DNA from: Lachnospiraceae bacterium
GTDB lineage: Bacteria; Bacillota; Clostridia; Lachnospirales; Lachnospiraceae
Reading direction: 5' to 3'
Assembly: GCA_902363665.1 (NCBI GenBank)
Contig: CABJAW010000022.1
Coordinates: forward strand, 1-64,000
Length of the DNA stretch: 64,000 nt
This document shows positions 18,279 to 27,100 of this stretch, piece after piece (within the stretch, counting starts at the first letter, position 1; the number at the start of each line of letters is the position of its first letter). The notes beneath the pieces are model-generated. The model ran no database searches. It was given only the letters and a program-made list of their open reading frames with translations, and was not told where the DNA came from. A program made the translations under genes and the position numbers.

Positions 18279-18332
18279 GAAATTTAAAGGAAAAGTCAAC
18301 ACAGGAATGAAACTTACGGAGGATTGTATAAT

Positions 18333-18437
18333 ATGCTGATCGTAGACAAGTTAAAAGGAAATTTATACACCAGAATCAAAAAATATATGACCCCCAAAAT
18401 GTATCAGCTTTATGAAAACACCAAAATCCTTGTATAA
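18333..18437 (+). CDS. Small 34-residue ORF with a strong ribosome site
   Basis: Begins ATG at 18333, 10 nt after ACGGAGG, and reads MLIVDKLKGNLYTRIKKYMT and so on to a TAA at 18435. It lies directly downstream of the island promoter and 46 bp ahead of the DUF3786 gene. It may be a genuine small protein, or the 5' remnant of a deleted gene whose leader was kept. I recognise no family. Confidence 0.4.
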   Translation: MLIVDKLKGNLYTRIKKYMTPKMYQLYENTKILV

Positions 18438-18483
18438 ACATTGATTATTACATGATACTATAAATGTTCACAAAGGAGAACTT

Positions 18484-19110
18484 ATGGAATACAAAAATCA
18501 AACAGAAAATCGTGCATTTCAGGAAATGCTGCAGGCAGCAGTAAAACGGCTGCAAAATCGTTCCGGAGAGGATATTGCTGCAAAAAGTGGGGCTGTTTTT
18601 TATAGCGACCGAAATGTGCTTGAAGTACTGAGTTTTTATGAAACGATTGAAATTCAACTCCCTGAGTTTCGCATTAACTCAGACATGGACGAATGGCATT
18701 ATCTGATATTGCTGCATTATCTGGATATGGCCGATGGCATAGAAGGTTCACAGAAGCTCATTACTTTTGGTAACCTGAAAGATGGATTGATTCGGGGAAC
18801 CAAGTTTGACCGGACTGCAGAGCAGAAACTGGAAAAGCTTTTGCAGGACAAAGAGCCTGAGAAAATTCAGAAAGCATGTACAAGTCTGGGTGCAGAATTC
18901 ACAGAGACAAAGGCGGATTTGTGTGCTGTTTTTCCAGTTCTGCCAAGATATCCGGTAACTTTAAAGATATGGTTTGCGGATGAAGAATTTCCTGCATCTG
19001 GAAAACTATTTCTTCAAGATCATGCCGATCATTATCTGAGTGTAGAAGATGCAGTAACAGTCGGAGAAATCTTGCTGCAAAAATTATCGGAAGCATTTTC
19101 TTCCCTCTGA
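18484..19110 (+). CDS. DUF3786 family protein
   Basis: A 208-residue soluble protein. The C-terminal part PRYPVTLKIWFADEEFPASG followed by LFLQDHADHYLSVEDAVTVGE is the hallmark of DUF3786, a family of anaerobes with no assigned biochemical role. The start follows AAAGGAGAACTT. Its 3' end overlaps the 3' end of the convergent TetR gene by 79 bp, unusual unless one stop was gained by mutation. The nearby cooC genes suggest a link to metal-cofactor or CODH metabolism, but that is inference. Confidence 0.75.
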   Translation: MEYKNQTENRAFQEMLQAAVKRLQNRSGEDIAAKSGAVFYSDRNVLEVLSFYETIEIQLPEFRINSDMDEWHYLILLHYLDMADGIEGSQKLITFGNLKDGLIRGTKFDRTAEQKLEKLLQDKEPEKIQKACTSLGAEFTETKADLCAVFPVLPRYPVTLKIWFADEEFPASGKLFLQDHADHYLSVEDAVTVGEILLQKLSEAFSSL

Positions 19111-19679
19111 TCATGAATCAGAAAACTTTCCAGTCCGGCTTTGATAAATTTGTCGATTACTGTCTGAATCTGTTTCCAGTCATTACAGTGATTGCGGAGC
19201 ATCAGTCTGTTGATGGAAAGGCAGCCATTCATTTGAAAATAAAAAACCGATTCTGCCTGCTCAAAGGTCAGGAGGCTGTGTGACATAAGCCAGGTCACAT
19301 AGCCTTCTTTTGTATTTTCTGCTAATTTTTCCAGAAGAATGGGGGCAATTGCATCATCCAGAAACAGTGCCCTGTATTGTGATTCCATCTGTATTTTCTG
19401 ACAGAACGGATAGGAACAGCTTTTTTGATTTAGACAGAATAAATGATCTACAGTTGTTAACATATCCTGAGTCATATCATTAAAAATATCTGATAATACA
19501 TCATGGACATCGTAGTAATGAAGATAAAAAGTGCCACGGTTGATTTCAGCATTTTTGCAGATCTCTGTAACTGTAATTTTCGTAAAACTTTTCTGCTTTA
19601 ACAATTCTAAGAACGTATCTTTTATGGTTTGCCTGGTATAGCGGGTACGGCGATCTTGTTTTCTCGTTTTTTCTGACAT
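19032..19679 (-). CDS. TetR/AcrR family transcriptional regulator
   Basis: A 215-residue regulator. The N-terminal helix-turn-helix (TRQTIKDTFLELLKQKSFTK..TVTEICKNAEINRGTFYLHY) is typical, and the C-terminal effector domain is diverged. It is divergent from cooC with the second promoter/operator copy between them, so it probably represses the island. The last ~26 residues are encoded antisense to the end of the DUF3786 gene and may be a read-through extension. Confidence 0.88.
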   Translation of the reverse strand: MSEKTRKQDRRTRYTRQTIKDTFLELLKQKSFTKITVTEICKNAEINRGTFYLHYYDVHDVLSDIFNDMTQDMLTTVDHLFCLNQKSCSYPFCQKIQMESQYRALFLDDAIAPILLEKLAENTKEGYVTWLMSHSLLTFEQAESVFYFQMNGCLSINRLMLRNHCNDWKQIQTVIDKFIKAGLESFLIHDQREENASDNFCSKISPTVTASSTLR

Positions 19680-19768
19680 TATATACTCCTGTATTATTTG
19701 GTGTCATATGATTCCTCAACAATTTTTCTGATGTGTTGAGTAACCATACAAATCTCACAGACTGATTA

Positions 19769-19796
19769 TTGTAATTTATATAGTAACAACTATAAT
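19769..19796 (+). promoter_or_regulatory. Promoter/operator copy 2, ahead of cooC
   Basis: TTGTAA (19769-19774), 16-bp spacer, TATAAT (19791-19796), with an inverted TTGTAA...AACAA pair in the spacer. It matches copy 1 in box sequence, spacing and downstream TTTAAAG(G/A)AAAAGTCAACA. Confidence 0.7.
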
Positions 19797-19847
19797 GAGG
19801 TTTAAAGAAAAAGTCAACAGATTGTTCAGAATTTTAGGAGGAAAAAC

Positions 19848-20618
19848 ATGGGACATGTAATTGCAGTATCAGGAAAAGGCGGCGTAGGAAAAACAACCCT
19901 TTGTGGATTGTTGATCCAGTATTTATGTGAAAGCGGAAAATGTCCGGTCCTGGCGGTGGATGCAGATGCAAATGCAAATTTGAACGAAGTGCTCGGTGTT
20001 GAGCCGGAGATCACACTTGGGGAGTTGAGAGAAGAAATTGAGCGGGCAGGCGTAGACCCACGATATCAGATTCCCTCCGGTATGACAAAACAGGCATATC
20101 TGGAAATGCGTCTTTCTGATGCGATTGCAGAAGAAGACGATTATGATTTGATGGTAATGGGACGAACCCAGGGACAGGGCTGCTATTGTTTTGTAAATGG
20201 TCTTGTGCAGACCCAGGTTCAGAAACTGCAAAGCCATTATCCATATATTGTGGTTGATAACGAAGCAGGTATGGAACATATCAGCAGAGGAATCCTGCCA
20301 ATGATGGAAGTTGCTATTCTTGTAAGTGACTGTTCCAGAAGAGGTGTTCAGGCAGCCGGACGTATTGCAAAGCTGATGAAGGAGTTAAACTTTAAACCAC
20401 AGAAAACCGGATTAATCGTGAATCGTGTTCCAGATGGAAAACTGGATGCCGGAACTCTGGAAGAAATCCGAAATCAGGGATTGGAACTGTTAGGGGTTGT
20501 ACCACATGATGACCAGGTATATCAGTATGATTGTGATGGAAAGCCGATCATACGGCTTCCGAAAGATTCTCCTGTAAGAAGTGCACTGGGAGAAATTGTA
20601 AAGAAGTTAGGATTGTGA
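19848..20618 (+). CDS. cooC: CooC-type CODH nickel-insertion ATPase
   Basis: A 256-residue MinD/ParA-fold ATPase. The deviant Walker A is GKGGVGKTT (residues 8-16), the metal-binding CxC is in GQGCYCFVNG, and DNEAGMEHISRG is diagnostic of CooC, which uses ATP to load nickel into the active-site cluster of carbon monoxide dehydrogenase. The start follows TTAGGAGGAAAAAC. No CODH (cooS/acsA) gene is visible in the window, so the client enzyme must be elsewhere or lost. Intact by motif, and AT-rich compared with flanking genes. Confidence 0.92.
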   Translation: MGHVIAVSGKGGVGKTTLCGLLIQYLCESGKCPVLAVDADANANLNEVLGVEPEITLGELREEIERAGVDPRYQIPSGMTKQAYLEMRLSDAIAEEDDYDLMVMGRTQGQGCYCFVNGLVQTQVQKLQSHYPYIVVDNEAGMEHISRGILPMMEVAILVSDCSRRGVQAAGRIAKLMKELNFKPQKTGLIVNRVPDGKLDAGTLEEIRNQGLELLGVVPHDDQVYQYDCDGKPIIRLPKDSPVRSALGEIVKKLGL

Positions 20619-20703
20619 GTTGGAGGATTGAAAGTATGAAGATTGAGTAAACAGAAATATTATCTGATTTGGTATAACCAATTGCAAAGAAAGGAAAATC
20701 TTC

Positions 20704-21488
20704 ATGAGAAATCATTGGACAGAAATAGAAAAATATTTAGAAGACCAGAATACGACATTTCTTTTCATGTAAATACAGACAGTGCCGATTTGATTGGAAC
20801 GGATACCTTTATAAATAATGAGGTTCGCCTTCGGAAAGGCCCCATCTACCAATGCGCGGAATTTGGAGGATTTGGAATCCTGGACGAAATCAATATGGCA
20901 AAAAATGATGCAGTTTCTGTACTGCATGCCACACTGGATCATCGGCGCAGAATCGATATTCCAGGATATAACAGGATTTTACTTCATCCGGCAACACGAT
21001 TTATCGGCACGATGAATTATGGTTACGCAGGTACCAGAGAGTTAAATGAAGCATTGGTTTCAAGGTTTATGGTAATTGATATGCCTGAAATGGATGAGGA
21101 TAGTGTCCTTTTTGTATTAAGACAACATTTTCCAGATGGGGAAAAAAGTGCACTGAAAACAGTCTGTTCCTCTCTCATGGAGCGACCGGAAAAAAATAAG
21201 ATTTTAATCGTATTAAGTGATGGAAAACCCTGTGATATGAGCATACAACGACCAGGAACTCGCCAGCCCAAGATCTATGACGGAGAAGGAGCTGTGAAAG
21301 ATACTGCATATGAGGTGCGTCGAGCCAGAAATCAGGGAATTTTCGTAATTGGTATTTTTGTAGGGAATGAAGAAGAACTCTCCGTGGAAAAGAGAATCTA
21401 TGGAAAAGATTTTGTATATATTCGTAATATCAGCAATTTTTCCCGTATGGTAGGTACTTTTTTGCGAAGACAAATTGATATGGAATGA
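20704..21488 (+). pseudogene. Decayed MoxR ATPase fused to a VWA-protein tail
   Basis: A plausible original start (MRNHWTEIEKYLEDQN..., ribosome site AAAGG) at 20704 runs only 22 codons to a stop. The frame overlapping it resumes as FHVNTDSADLIGTDTF, the middle of a MoxR-type AAA ATPase, with Walker B-like FGILDEINMAKNDA and sensor 1 FIGTMNYGYAGTRELNEALVSRF. Walker A is absent. After about FPDGEKSALKTVCSSL the same frame continues as the C-terminal half of a VWA/NorD-like protein (NKILIVLSDGKPCDM, AVKDTAYEVRRARNQGI) to 21488. The best reading is at least two deletions joining a moxR-VWA gene pair. Confidence 0.75.
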
Positions 21489-21505
21489 AAATGGGAGGAG
21501 TCACT

Positions 21506-21700
21506 ATGAGTAAAATTGAATTTGCCAATTGCCAGGATGTAAGAAATCAGAAAAAGATACGGGAATTAGATTGTCCACGCTGTCATGAACCGGGAGGCAT
21601 TGAAGCCTTTGTGAAAGACGGGATACTTGCAGAGGACGGAGTATGTGATAACTGCGGATATATTCTTCCAGAAGGAACAGAACTGGAGGAAGTGGAGTAA
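21506..21700 (+). CDS. Small zinc-ribbon-like protein
   Basis: A 64-residue protein with two CxxC knuckles (DCPRCHEPGGIEAFVKDG and VCDNCGYILPEG), fitting a zinc ribbon or rubredoxin-like fold. The start at 21506 follows GGGAGGAG; an upstream in-frame ATG at 21485 overlaps the previous stop. It sits between the MoxR/VWA remnant and the truncated cooC, so it is probably a retained accessory gene of the same locus. The precise role is unknown. Confidence 0.65.
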   Translation: MSKIEFANCQDVRNQKKIRELDCPRCHEPGGIEAFVKDGILAEDGVCDNCGYILPEGTELEEVE

Positions 21701-21722
21701 GAAGTATTTAAGGAGATAACAG

Positions 21723-21899
21723 ATGAAAATTGCTGTAACTGGAAAAGGCGGAGTAGGGAAAACTACGATATCTGCAGTATTAGCATGGCTGTATGCAGAA
21801 GAAGGGAAAAAAGTATTTGCTGTAGATGTGGATCCAGATGCAAATCTTGGACTTGCACTGGGGTTTTCAGAGGAAGAACCTTTCATCCATGCGTGTTAA
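21723..21899 (+). pseudogene. Truncated second cooC
   Basis: Reads [20 protein letters not shown], then [24 protein letters not shown], the first ~55 residues of a CooC/MinD-like ATPase with an intact P-loop. It stops at 21897 (HAC-stop), where about 200 residues are missing. The ribosome site AAGGAGATAACAG is intact. The break marks an apparent deletion junction beside the unrelated glycine-riboswitch locus. Confidence 0.75.
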
Positions 21900-21942
21900 T
21901 TTACAGAAATGCTATAGTACTGAACGGTATGTCAGGCGGTGT

Positions 21943-21980
21943 GGGAGGATGTAAATAAAATAATTATTTACCTCCTGCCC
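21943..21980. other. Palindromic hairpin between island and riboswitch
   Basis: GGGAGGATGTAAATAA pairs with TTATTTACCTCCTGCCC, with an AT-only loop. There is no clear T-run, so it may be a weak terminator or an insertion/deletion scar. Confidence 0.4.
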
Positions 21981-22059
21981 GATCGTTGTGCGTGCTCATA
22001 AAGAAACTGTATGCGTCCACAGTGTACGGAAAAATGTCCATCATCCGCGGAAAAAACAG

Positions 22060-22088
22060 TTGACGTACCACGAAAAACGAGTTATAGT
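22060..22088 (+). promoter_or_regulatory. Promoter of the glycine-riboswitch transcript
   Basis: TTGACG (22060-22065), 17-bp spacer, TATAGT (22083-22088), about 20 bp before the first aptamer. Confidence 0.7.
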
Positions 22089-22107
22089 ATACGGCAGTGA
22101 CAGCAAA

Positions 22108-22286
22108 ACGAGAAGAAGTTTGCAGGAAAGAGGAGAAAGCCCGCCGAAGGAGTAAAACTCTCAGGTTCCCGTTTTCGGGAGAAAACTGCAGATGGATCGT
22201 TCTCTGGAGACACCTGTATCAGACAGGGGCCGAAGGTGCAAACGGCGCGCAGCGTCTTGAATCTCTCAGGCAAAAGGACAGAGGAT
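22108..22286 (+). promoter_or_regulatory. Tandem glycine riboswitch
   Basis: Two aptamers in series. The first (about 22110-22200) has GCCGAAGGAGTAAAACTC, TCAGG and a closing AACTGCAGATGGA. The second (about 22202-22285) starts at CTCTGGAGAC, contains GGGGCCGAAGGTGCAAAC and CTCTCAGGCAAAAGGACAGAG, and has CTCTG/CAGAG as its P1 stem. These are the conserved segments of the gcvT-type glycine riboswitch. It lies upstream of an AGCS symporter, so it likely senses glycine to control uptake or export. Confidence 0.92.
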
Positions 22287-22431
22287 GCTTGATTTTTTAT
22301 GACAATTCTTATCAGTTCCATGTAAGCGGAGTTCTCCGTCTTCTTTCGAACGGTCTTTTGTATTTCCCGTATTGTTATGTTGCAAAACAGATAACTGAAC
22401 AGAGACACGAAAAATTTGATAAAACGAACGT

Positions 22432-22450
22432 AAAACGCCTGCGTTTTTAA
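22432..22450 (+). terminator. Possible riboswitch expression-platform stem
   Basis: AAAACGC and GCGTTTTT form a short hairpin directly before AAGGAGG. It could be a terminator or a sequestering stem of the riboswitch. The loop is very small, so the call is weak. Confidence 0.35.
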
Positions 22451-22515
22451 GGAGGTTTTATAAAATTTATTTGGCTCTTCAGTTATAATAACTTGAGAAG
22501 AGGAGAGATTTGGGT

Positions 22516-23934
22516 ATGTGGAACATGGTAAATCAGTTTCTGGTAAAGGTCGATGATCTTGTGTGGGGTGTACCGCTTATGGTACTGATCCTGGCAGGAG
22601 GCATTCTTCTGACTGCACGTCTTGGACTTCTTCAGATGCGCAGGCTGCCGCTGGCGCTGAAGTGGATGTTTAAAAATGAAGAAGAGGGAGACGGTGAGAT
22701 CTCCAGCTTTGCAGCACTTTGTACGGCACTGAGCGCGACGATCGGTACCGGAAACATTGTCGGCGTGGCGACTGCTGTCTGTGCAGGCGGACCGGGGGCA
22801 CTGTTCTGGATGATCGTAGCTGCGTTTTTTGGAATGGCAACGAAATATGCAGAAGGTCTTCTGGCAGTCAAATACCGTGTGGTTGCAGAAGATGGGCATA
22901 GCCTCGGCGGACCGTTCTACTACATTGAGCGTGGCATGGGAGCAAAGTGGAAATGGCTTGCAAAAATCTTTGCTTTCTTTGGCGTCTGTGTTGGTCTGTT
23001 CGGTATCGGTACCTTCAGCCAGGTAAACGGTATTTCCAGTGCAATCCAGAACTTTTTTGATCCGAATAAAACAAACTGTGTGACACTTCCGTTCCTTGGC
23101 ACGTATTCCTGGGCGGTTGTAATCGCATCTTTGATTTTGGCTTTCTGTGTTGGCGCAATCCTGATTGGAGGATTAAAACGAATTGCGACAGTCAGCCAGA
23201 TCATCGTTCCGTTTATGGCTGTGATTTATTTTGTATTTAGTGTAGCGCTGATCCTGCTGAACATTACACACATTCCGGCAGCGATTGTGACTGTAGTAAA
23301 GGGTGCGTTCAATCCGTCCGCAGTGACAGGCGGTATTGTCGGAAGTATGATCGTGGCAATGCAGAAAGGTGTGGCACGTGGTATCTTCTCAAATGAGGCA
23401 GGACTTGGAAGTGCTCCGATTGCAGCAGCTGCAGCGCAGAGCAAGGAGCCGGTACGTCAGGGTCTTGTAAGCATGACCGGTACCTTTATTGATACAATCA
23501 TTATCTGTACATTGACCGGACTTTCCATTGTTGTGACCGGTGCATGGCAGGTAGACGGACTGGAGGGAGTCCAGGTGACAACGTATGCATTCCAGAACGG
23601 AATTCCGATTCCGGCGCAGGTATCGGCATTTGTTCTGATGATCTGTCTGGTATTTTTTGCATTCACAACAATTCTCGGATGGGATTACTACAGCGAGCGC
23701 TGTCTGGAGTACCTGACAAATGGCCATAAGAAGACAATCCTCACTTACCGCTGGCTGTATATCTTTGCAGTATTTATCGGACCGTACATGACAGTAAGTG
23801 CGGTATGGACGATCGCAGATATCTTCAACGGTCTGATGGCCATCCCGAACATGATTGCTCTGTTTGCATTAAGCGGTGTCGTTGTAAAGGAGACAAAGGA
23901 CTTCTTCGCAGCGAAGAAACACATTGAAAAATAA
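22516..23934 (+). CDS. Sodium:alanine/glycine symporter (AGCS family)
   Basis: A membrane carrier of about 472 residues that imports small neutral amino acids with sodium or protons. Family marks are AALCTALSATIGTGNIVGVATAV, GGPGALFWMIVAAFFGMATKYAEGLLAVKYR, GGLKRIATVSQIIVPFMA and GIFSNEAGLGSAPIAAAAA. About eleven hydrophobic segments can be seen. The ATG at 22516 is 10 nt after AGGAG; an in-frame TTG at 22510 is too close. The glycine riboswitch in the leader points to glycine as substrate. A terminator follows at 23955. Confidence 0.93.
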   Translation: MWNMVNQFLVKVDDLVWGVPLMVLILAGGILLTARLGLLQMRRLPLALKWMFKNEEEGDGEISSFAALCTALSATIGTGNIVGVATAVCAGGPGALFWMIVAAFFGMATKYAEGLLAVKYRVVAEDGHSLGGPFYYIERGMGAKWKWLAKIFAFFGVCVGLFGIGTFSQVNGISSAIQNFFDPNKTNCVTLPFLGTYSWAVVIASLILAFCVGAILIGGLKRIATVSQIIVPFMAVIYFVFSVALILLNITHIPAAIVTVVKGAFNPSAVTGGIVGSMIVAMQKGVARGIFSNEAGLGSAPIAAAAAQSKEPVRQGLVSMTGTFIDTIIICTLTGLSIVVTGAWQVDGLEGVQVTTYAFQNGIPIPAQVSAFVLMICLVFFAFTTILGWDYYSERCLEYLTNGHKKTILTYRWLYIFAVFIGPYMTVSAVWTIADIFNGLMAIPNMIALFALSGVVVKETKDFFAAKKHIEK

Positions 23935-23954
23935 AAATACAAGAGCAGGTAAGG

Positions 23955-23988
23955 CTCCCCGTAAAGAAGATTTTGCGGGGAGTTTTTT
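23955..23988 (+). terminator. Intrinsic terminator after the symporter
   Basis: CTCCCCGTAAA and TTTTGCGGGGAG form the stem, followed by TTTTTT. Confidence 0.9.
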
Positions 23989-24002
23989 ATGTCTGCGATT
24001 CG

Positions 24003-24045
24003 ATAACTGTTCAGAGCTGGATAAAAGGTTACTGTCTTTGAACAG
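24003..24045. repeat. Degenerate GTAACTGTTCAGAGC repeat copy
   Basis: ATAACTGTTCAGAGCTGG, followed within 30 bp by CTTTGAACAG in inverted orientation. It looks like a shortened copy of the 44955-45096 element with most of the interior lost. Confidence 0.5.
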
Positions 24046-24074
24046 ACAAAAGGATACAAAAATCGGAATCACAC

Positions 24075-24103
24075 TTGTATGAAGATGAAAGAAACGATAT
24101 AAT
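24075..24103 (+). promoter_or_regulatory. Promoter of the hybrid kinase gene
   Basis: TTGTAT (24075-24080), 17-bp spacer, TATAAT (24098-24103). Confidence 0.6.
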
Positions 24104-24192
24104 AAAAGAATGTAGCGTCAGAATAAAAAGAGAAAAAACGCCAAAGCAGGCGGTACAGGAATAAAACGGGCGAAGAGCCGGAGGCAGAAGCG

Positions 24193-27100
24193 ATGCTTAC
24201 AAAAAATGATATTATCCATTTTTATGATCGATATAAGAAAAATCTGAAAAAAGAAGAACAGGTCATCGCACGGCTTCTGCAGGTGAAGGATCAGGAGGAG
24301 TGGATTGATAACCTGAAGAAAAAATCACGGGTGATGCGCAGCCTTTATATCGAAAACGAGGCGCTTCTGAATATGTACGTCCGTCCGTTTCTGGAAAACG
24401 GGGACATTTTAAGCGACGAACTGGCAGAAGAGTTCCTGCACCAGATTATTCAGGCAGATCAGGAAGGATATATGGATGATCTGGCGATGCGTGAGGTCGT
24501 AGAACAGCTGGAGCCGTACTTTGAGAAAACGGATCATTTAAACGACTACATCTGGACGATCAACATGATCGGCAGCATTTACAACCGCAGTTCAGGCGTG
24601 GAGAACGGAAAACGGAGTGCACAGTGCTATCGGAAGCTGCAGAAGCTGAGCAGCCGGTACTTTGAGATCGAGGATTTTGAGGTACGGAAAAGGATTCTCT
24701 ATTCTTATTATAATTATCCGGTTGTGCTGTTCAATTTCGGGATGATCGGGCCGAAAGGGATCCTGGAAGAAATGGAGCGTGCGATTGCGTTTTATACGGA
24801 TGAACGAGTGGTAGCGCTTGATGGTGGCCGCTTTGATTTTAAGCAGATCATGGAGGAGCTGAATTATGATCTGCTTGGCAACTATATGATTGCGAGTGAG
24901 CGGGACACGGTCGATCCGGAGCTTCTGGAGCGGGCGGGAAAAGAGCTCGGAAGCTATTACCAGAGTTATCTCGATGAGGGATGTCAGCCGTATGAGGTGC
25001 CGGATGAGATTTACTGTAATTACCACCGGTATCTTTTTTTCTCCGGAAAAATGTCGTTCACAGAGTTTGTGGAGGACTATAAGAGGTTCTGCGATTACAG
25101 CGTGGAGCATGATACGATGGATGAGGAGGATGCTGATTTCACGGACAGCCGTTTGTTTCAGGTGGCGGTCAATCACCTGACGAACATTATTTACAGCCTG
25201 AAATATTATGAAAAAGAGTATGAGGGTGATCCGAATCTGGGAAAGGAATGTATCAATCAGTACATTCAGGTACTGCGAAGAGTGCCGCGTGCGGGAAACG
25301 CAGCATTTGTCAACGACGTGATGTACCGTTCGCTGTGCGGACTTCTGGAAATGTTCGCGGACGATGAGGAAGGCTCGAAGATCCTGACGAATATCCTGAT
25401 GAACCGAGATGAGATTACGCTGATCCATGCGTCCATGGTAGATAAAATTTCGCACCGGATTCTGGATACGGTTCTGAAAAAGAAGCCGGAGCTGCTGGTC
25501 GGTGCACTTGGCTGTACAAGCGTGATGGAGGTGCTGGAGCAGCCGGAGAAATTTTTCAATTTTATGGAAGAGTCTGCAAAGCTGTTCGATATCGGAAAGC
25601 TTCAGATCGCGGAGATTATCAACAAGCAGTCGCGCCGCCTTACAAGCCGTGAAAAAAAGCGGATTTATGAACATCCGAAGGCTGGAACAAAAGTACTTGA
25701 AAAAATTCCGTCGATGCAGAAATACCGTGATATGATACTGGGACACCACAAGTCCTGGGATGGGAAAATGGGTTATCCGAAGGACTTTGACAACTGTGCG
25801 AGTCCGGATCGGATGCTGATTGAGATTCTTCGGATCAGTGACTGTCTGGACGCAGCGACGGATTTCATTGGGAGAAGCTACGGTACGGCAAAGAATTTTG
25901 CGCAGTGTCTGGAAGAATTCAGCCTTGGAAAAGGCACACTGTATTGTCAGGAACTGATCGAACTTTTGGAGGGGGATGCGGCACTGCAGGATGAACTGAC
26001 GTATCTTCTGGAGGCAGGACGTATTCGTACGTACTATGAGATTTTCTGGGGCATGATGGAACCCTGCGATGAAGAACAGGAGAAACATCTGCAGGAGCGC
26101 TGGAAACAGACGGAGCTGGATGACCAGGAAGAACTGCTTGGCATCCTGCACGAGAGTGGACGGGAAAACCGCAGCGTGATCCGGGCGCTGGCACGCAACT
26201 CGCTTTTGATCCTTTCTGTCAATATGCGAAACGGGGACTATACGGTGACATACCGTGGAAAGAGCGGTTTGTTTGCGCATCTGGAGAACGGAAGGTATGA
26301 GGATTTTCTGCAGAACTGTCTGGCACCTGCGGCAGATGCGTCGGACTGGGAGAAAGTCCGCTATAAGCTTCGCCTGAAGGCGCTGGCGAAATCGTTTTCA
26401 GAGCAGAGCGGAAGCTATGAGACGGAACTGCGTATCCGCACGGAGCACATGATGCGCTGGGTACGTTTTCAGTTTGTCCAGACAGATGAGATCAACGTGA
26501 TTCCGAACCAGATGATCGTGATTTTACAGGATGTTCATGACACAAGAAGCAGAAGTGAGCAGCTGAAGCAGGCCATGAAGGAAGCGTACGATACGGCAGA
26601 GCATGCCAACCGCGCGAAAAGCCTGTTTCTGACGAGCATGTCGCACGATGTCCGTACACCGATGAATGGTATTATGGGAATGACCCAGATTGCCAGAAAG
26701 CATCTGGATAATACCGCACGTGTGGGGGACTGTCTGCGGAAGATCGAGGAATCTTCAAAACAGCTGCTTGGACTGATCAACGAAGTACTGGATATGGCGA
26801 AAATCGAGAGCGGAAGCGCACAGCTCAAGGAAGAGGCACTGTCGCTTCCTGAACTGGTCGATGCGGTGGGAGAAGTGTGCCGCACGGATGCAGAGAGAAA
26901 GCATCAGCAGTTTGAGGTGATCGTTGGCGGCATCCGCCATGGGCAGGTGCTGGCTGATCCGGTGAAGCTGCGCCAGATTTTGACGAATCTGACAGCAAAC
27001 GCAGTGAAGTATACGCCGGACGGAGGCCGGGTCGAGCTGCTCGCAGAGCAGGTGTCACTTAGCAAAGAAGGATATGGCAGCTATCGCTTTATCATCCGGG

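Noticed and set aside
20643..21488. Intact 281-residue protein beginning at 20643
   Set aside because: Its N-terminus is unrelated sequence, it lacks Walker A, and it joins parts of two different families; it is called a pseudogene.
24592..26280. A 562-codon open frame antisense to the histidine kinase
   Set aside because: It lies wholly inside the kinase on the opposite strand, has no ribosome site or family motif, and its length follows from the coding bias of the sense gene.
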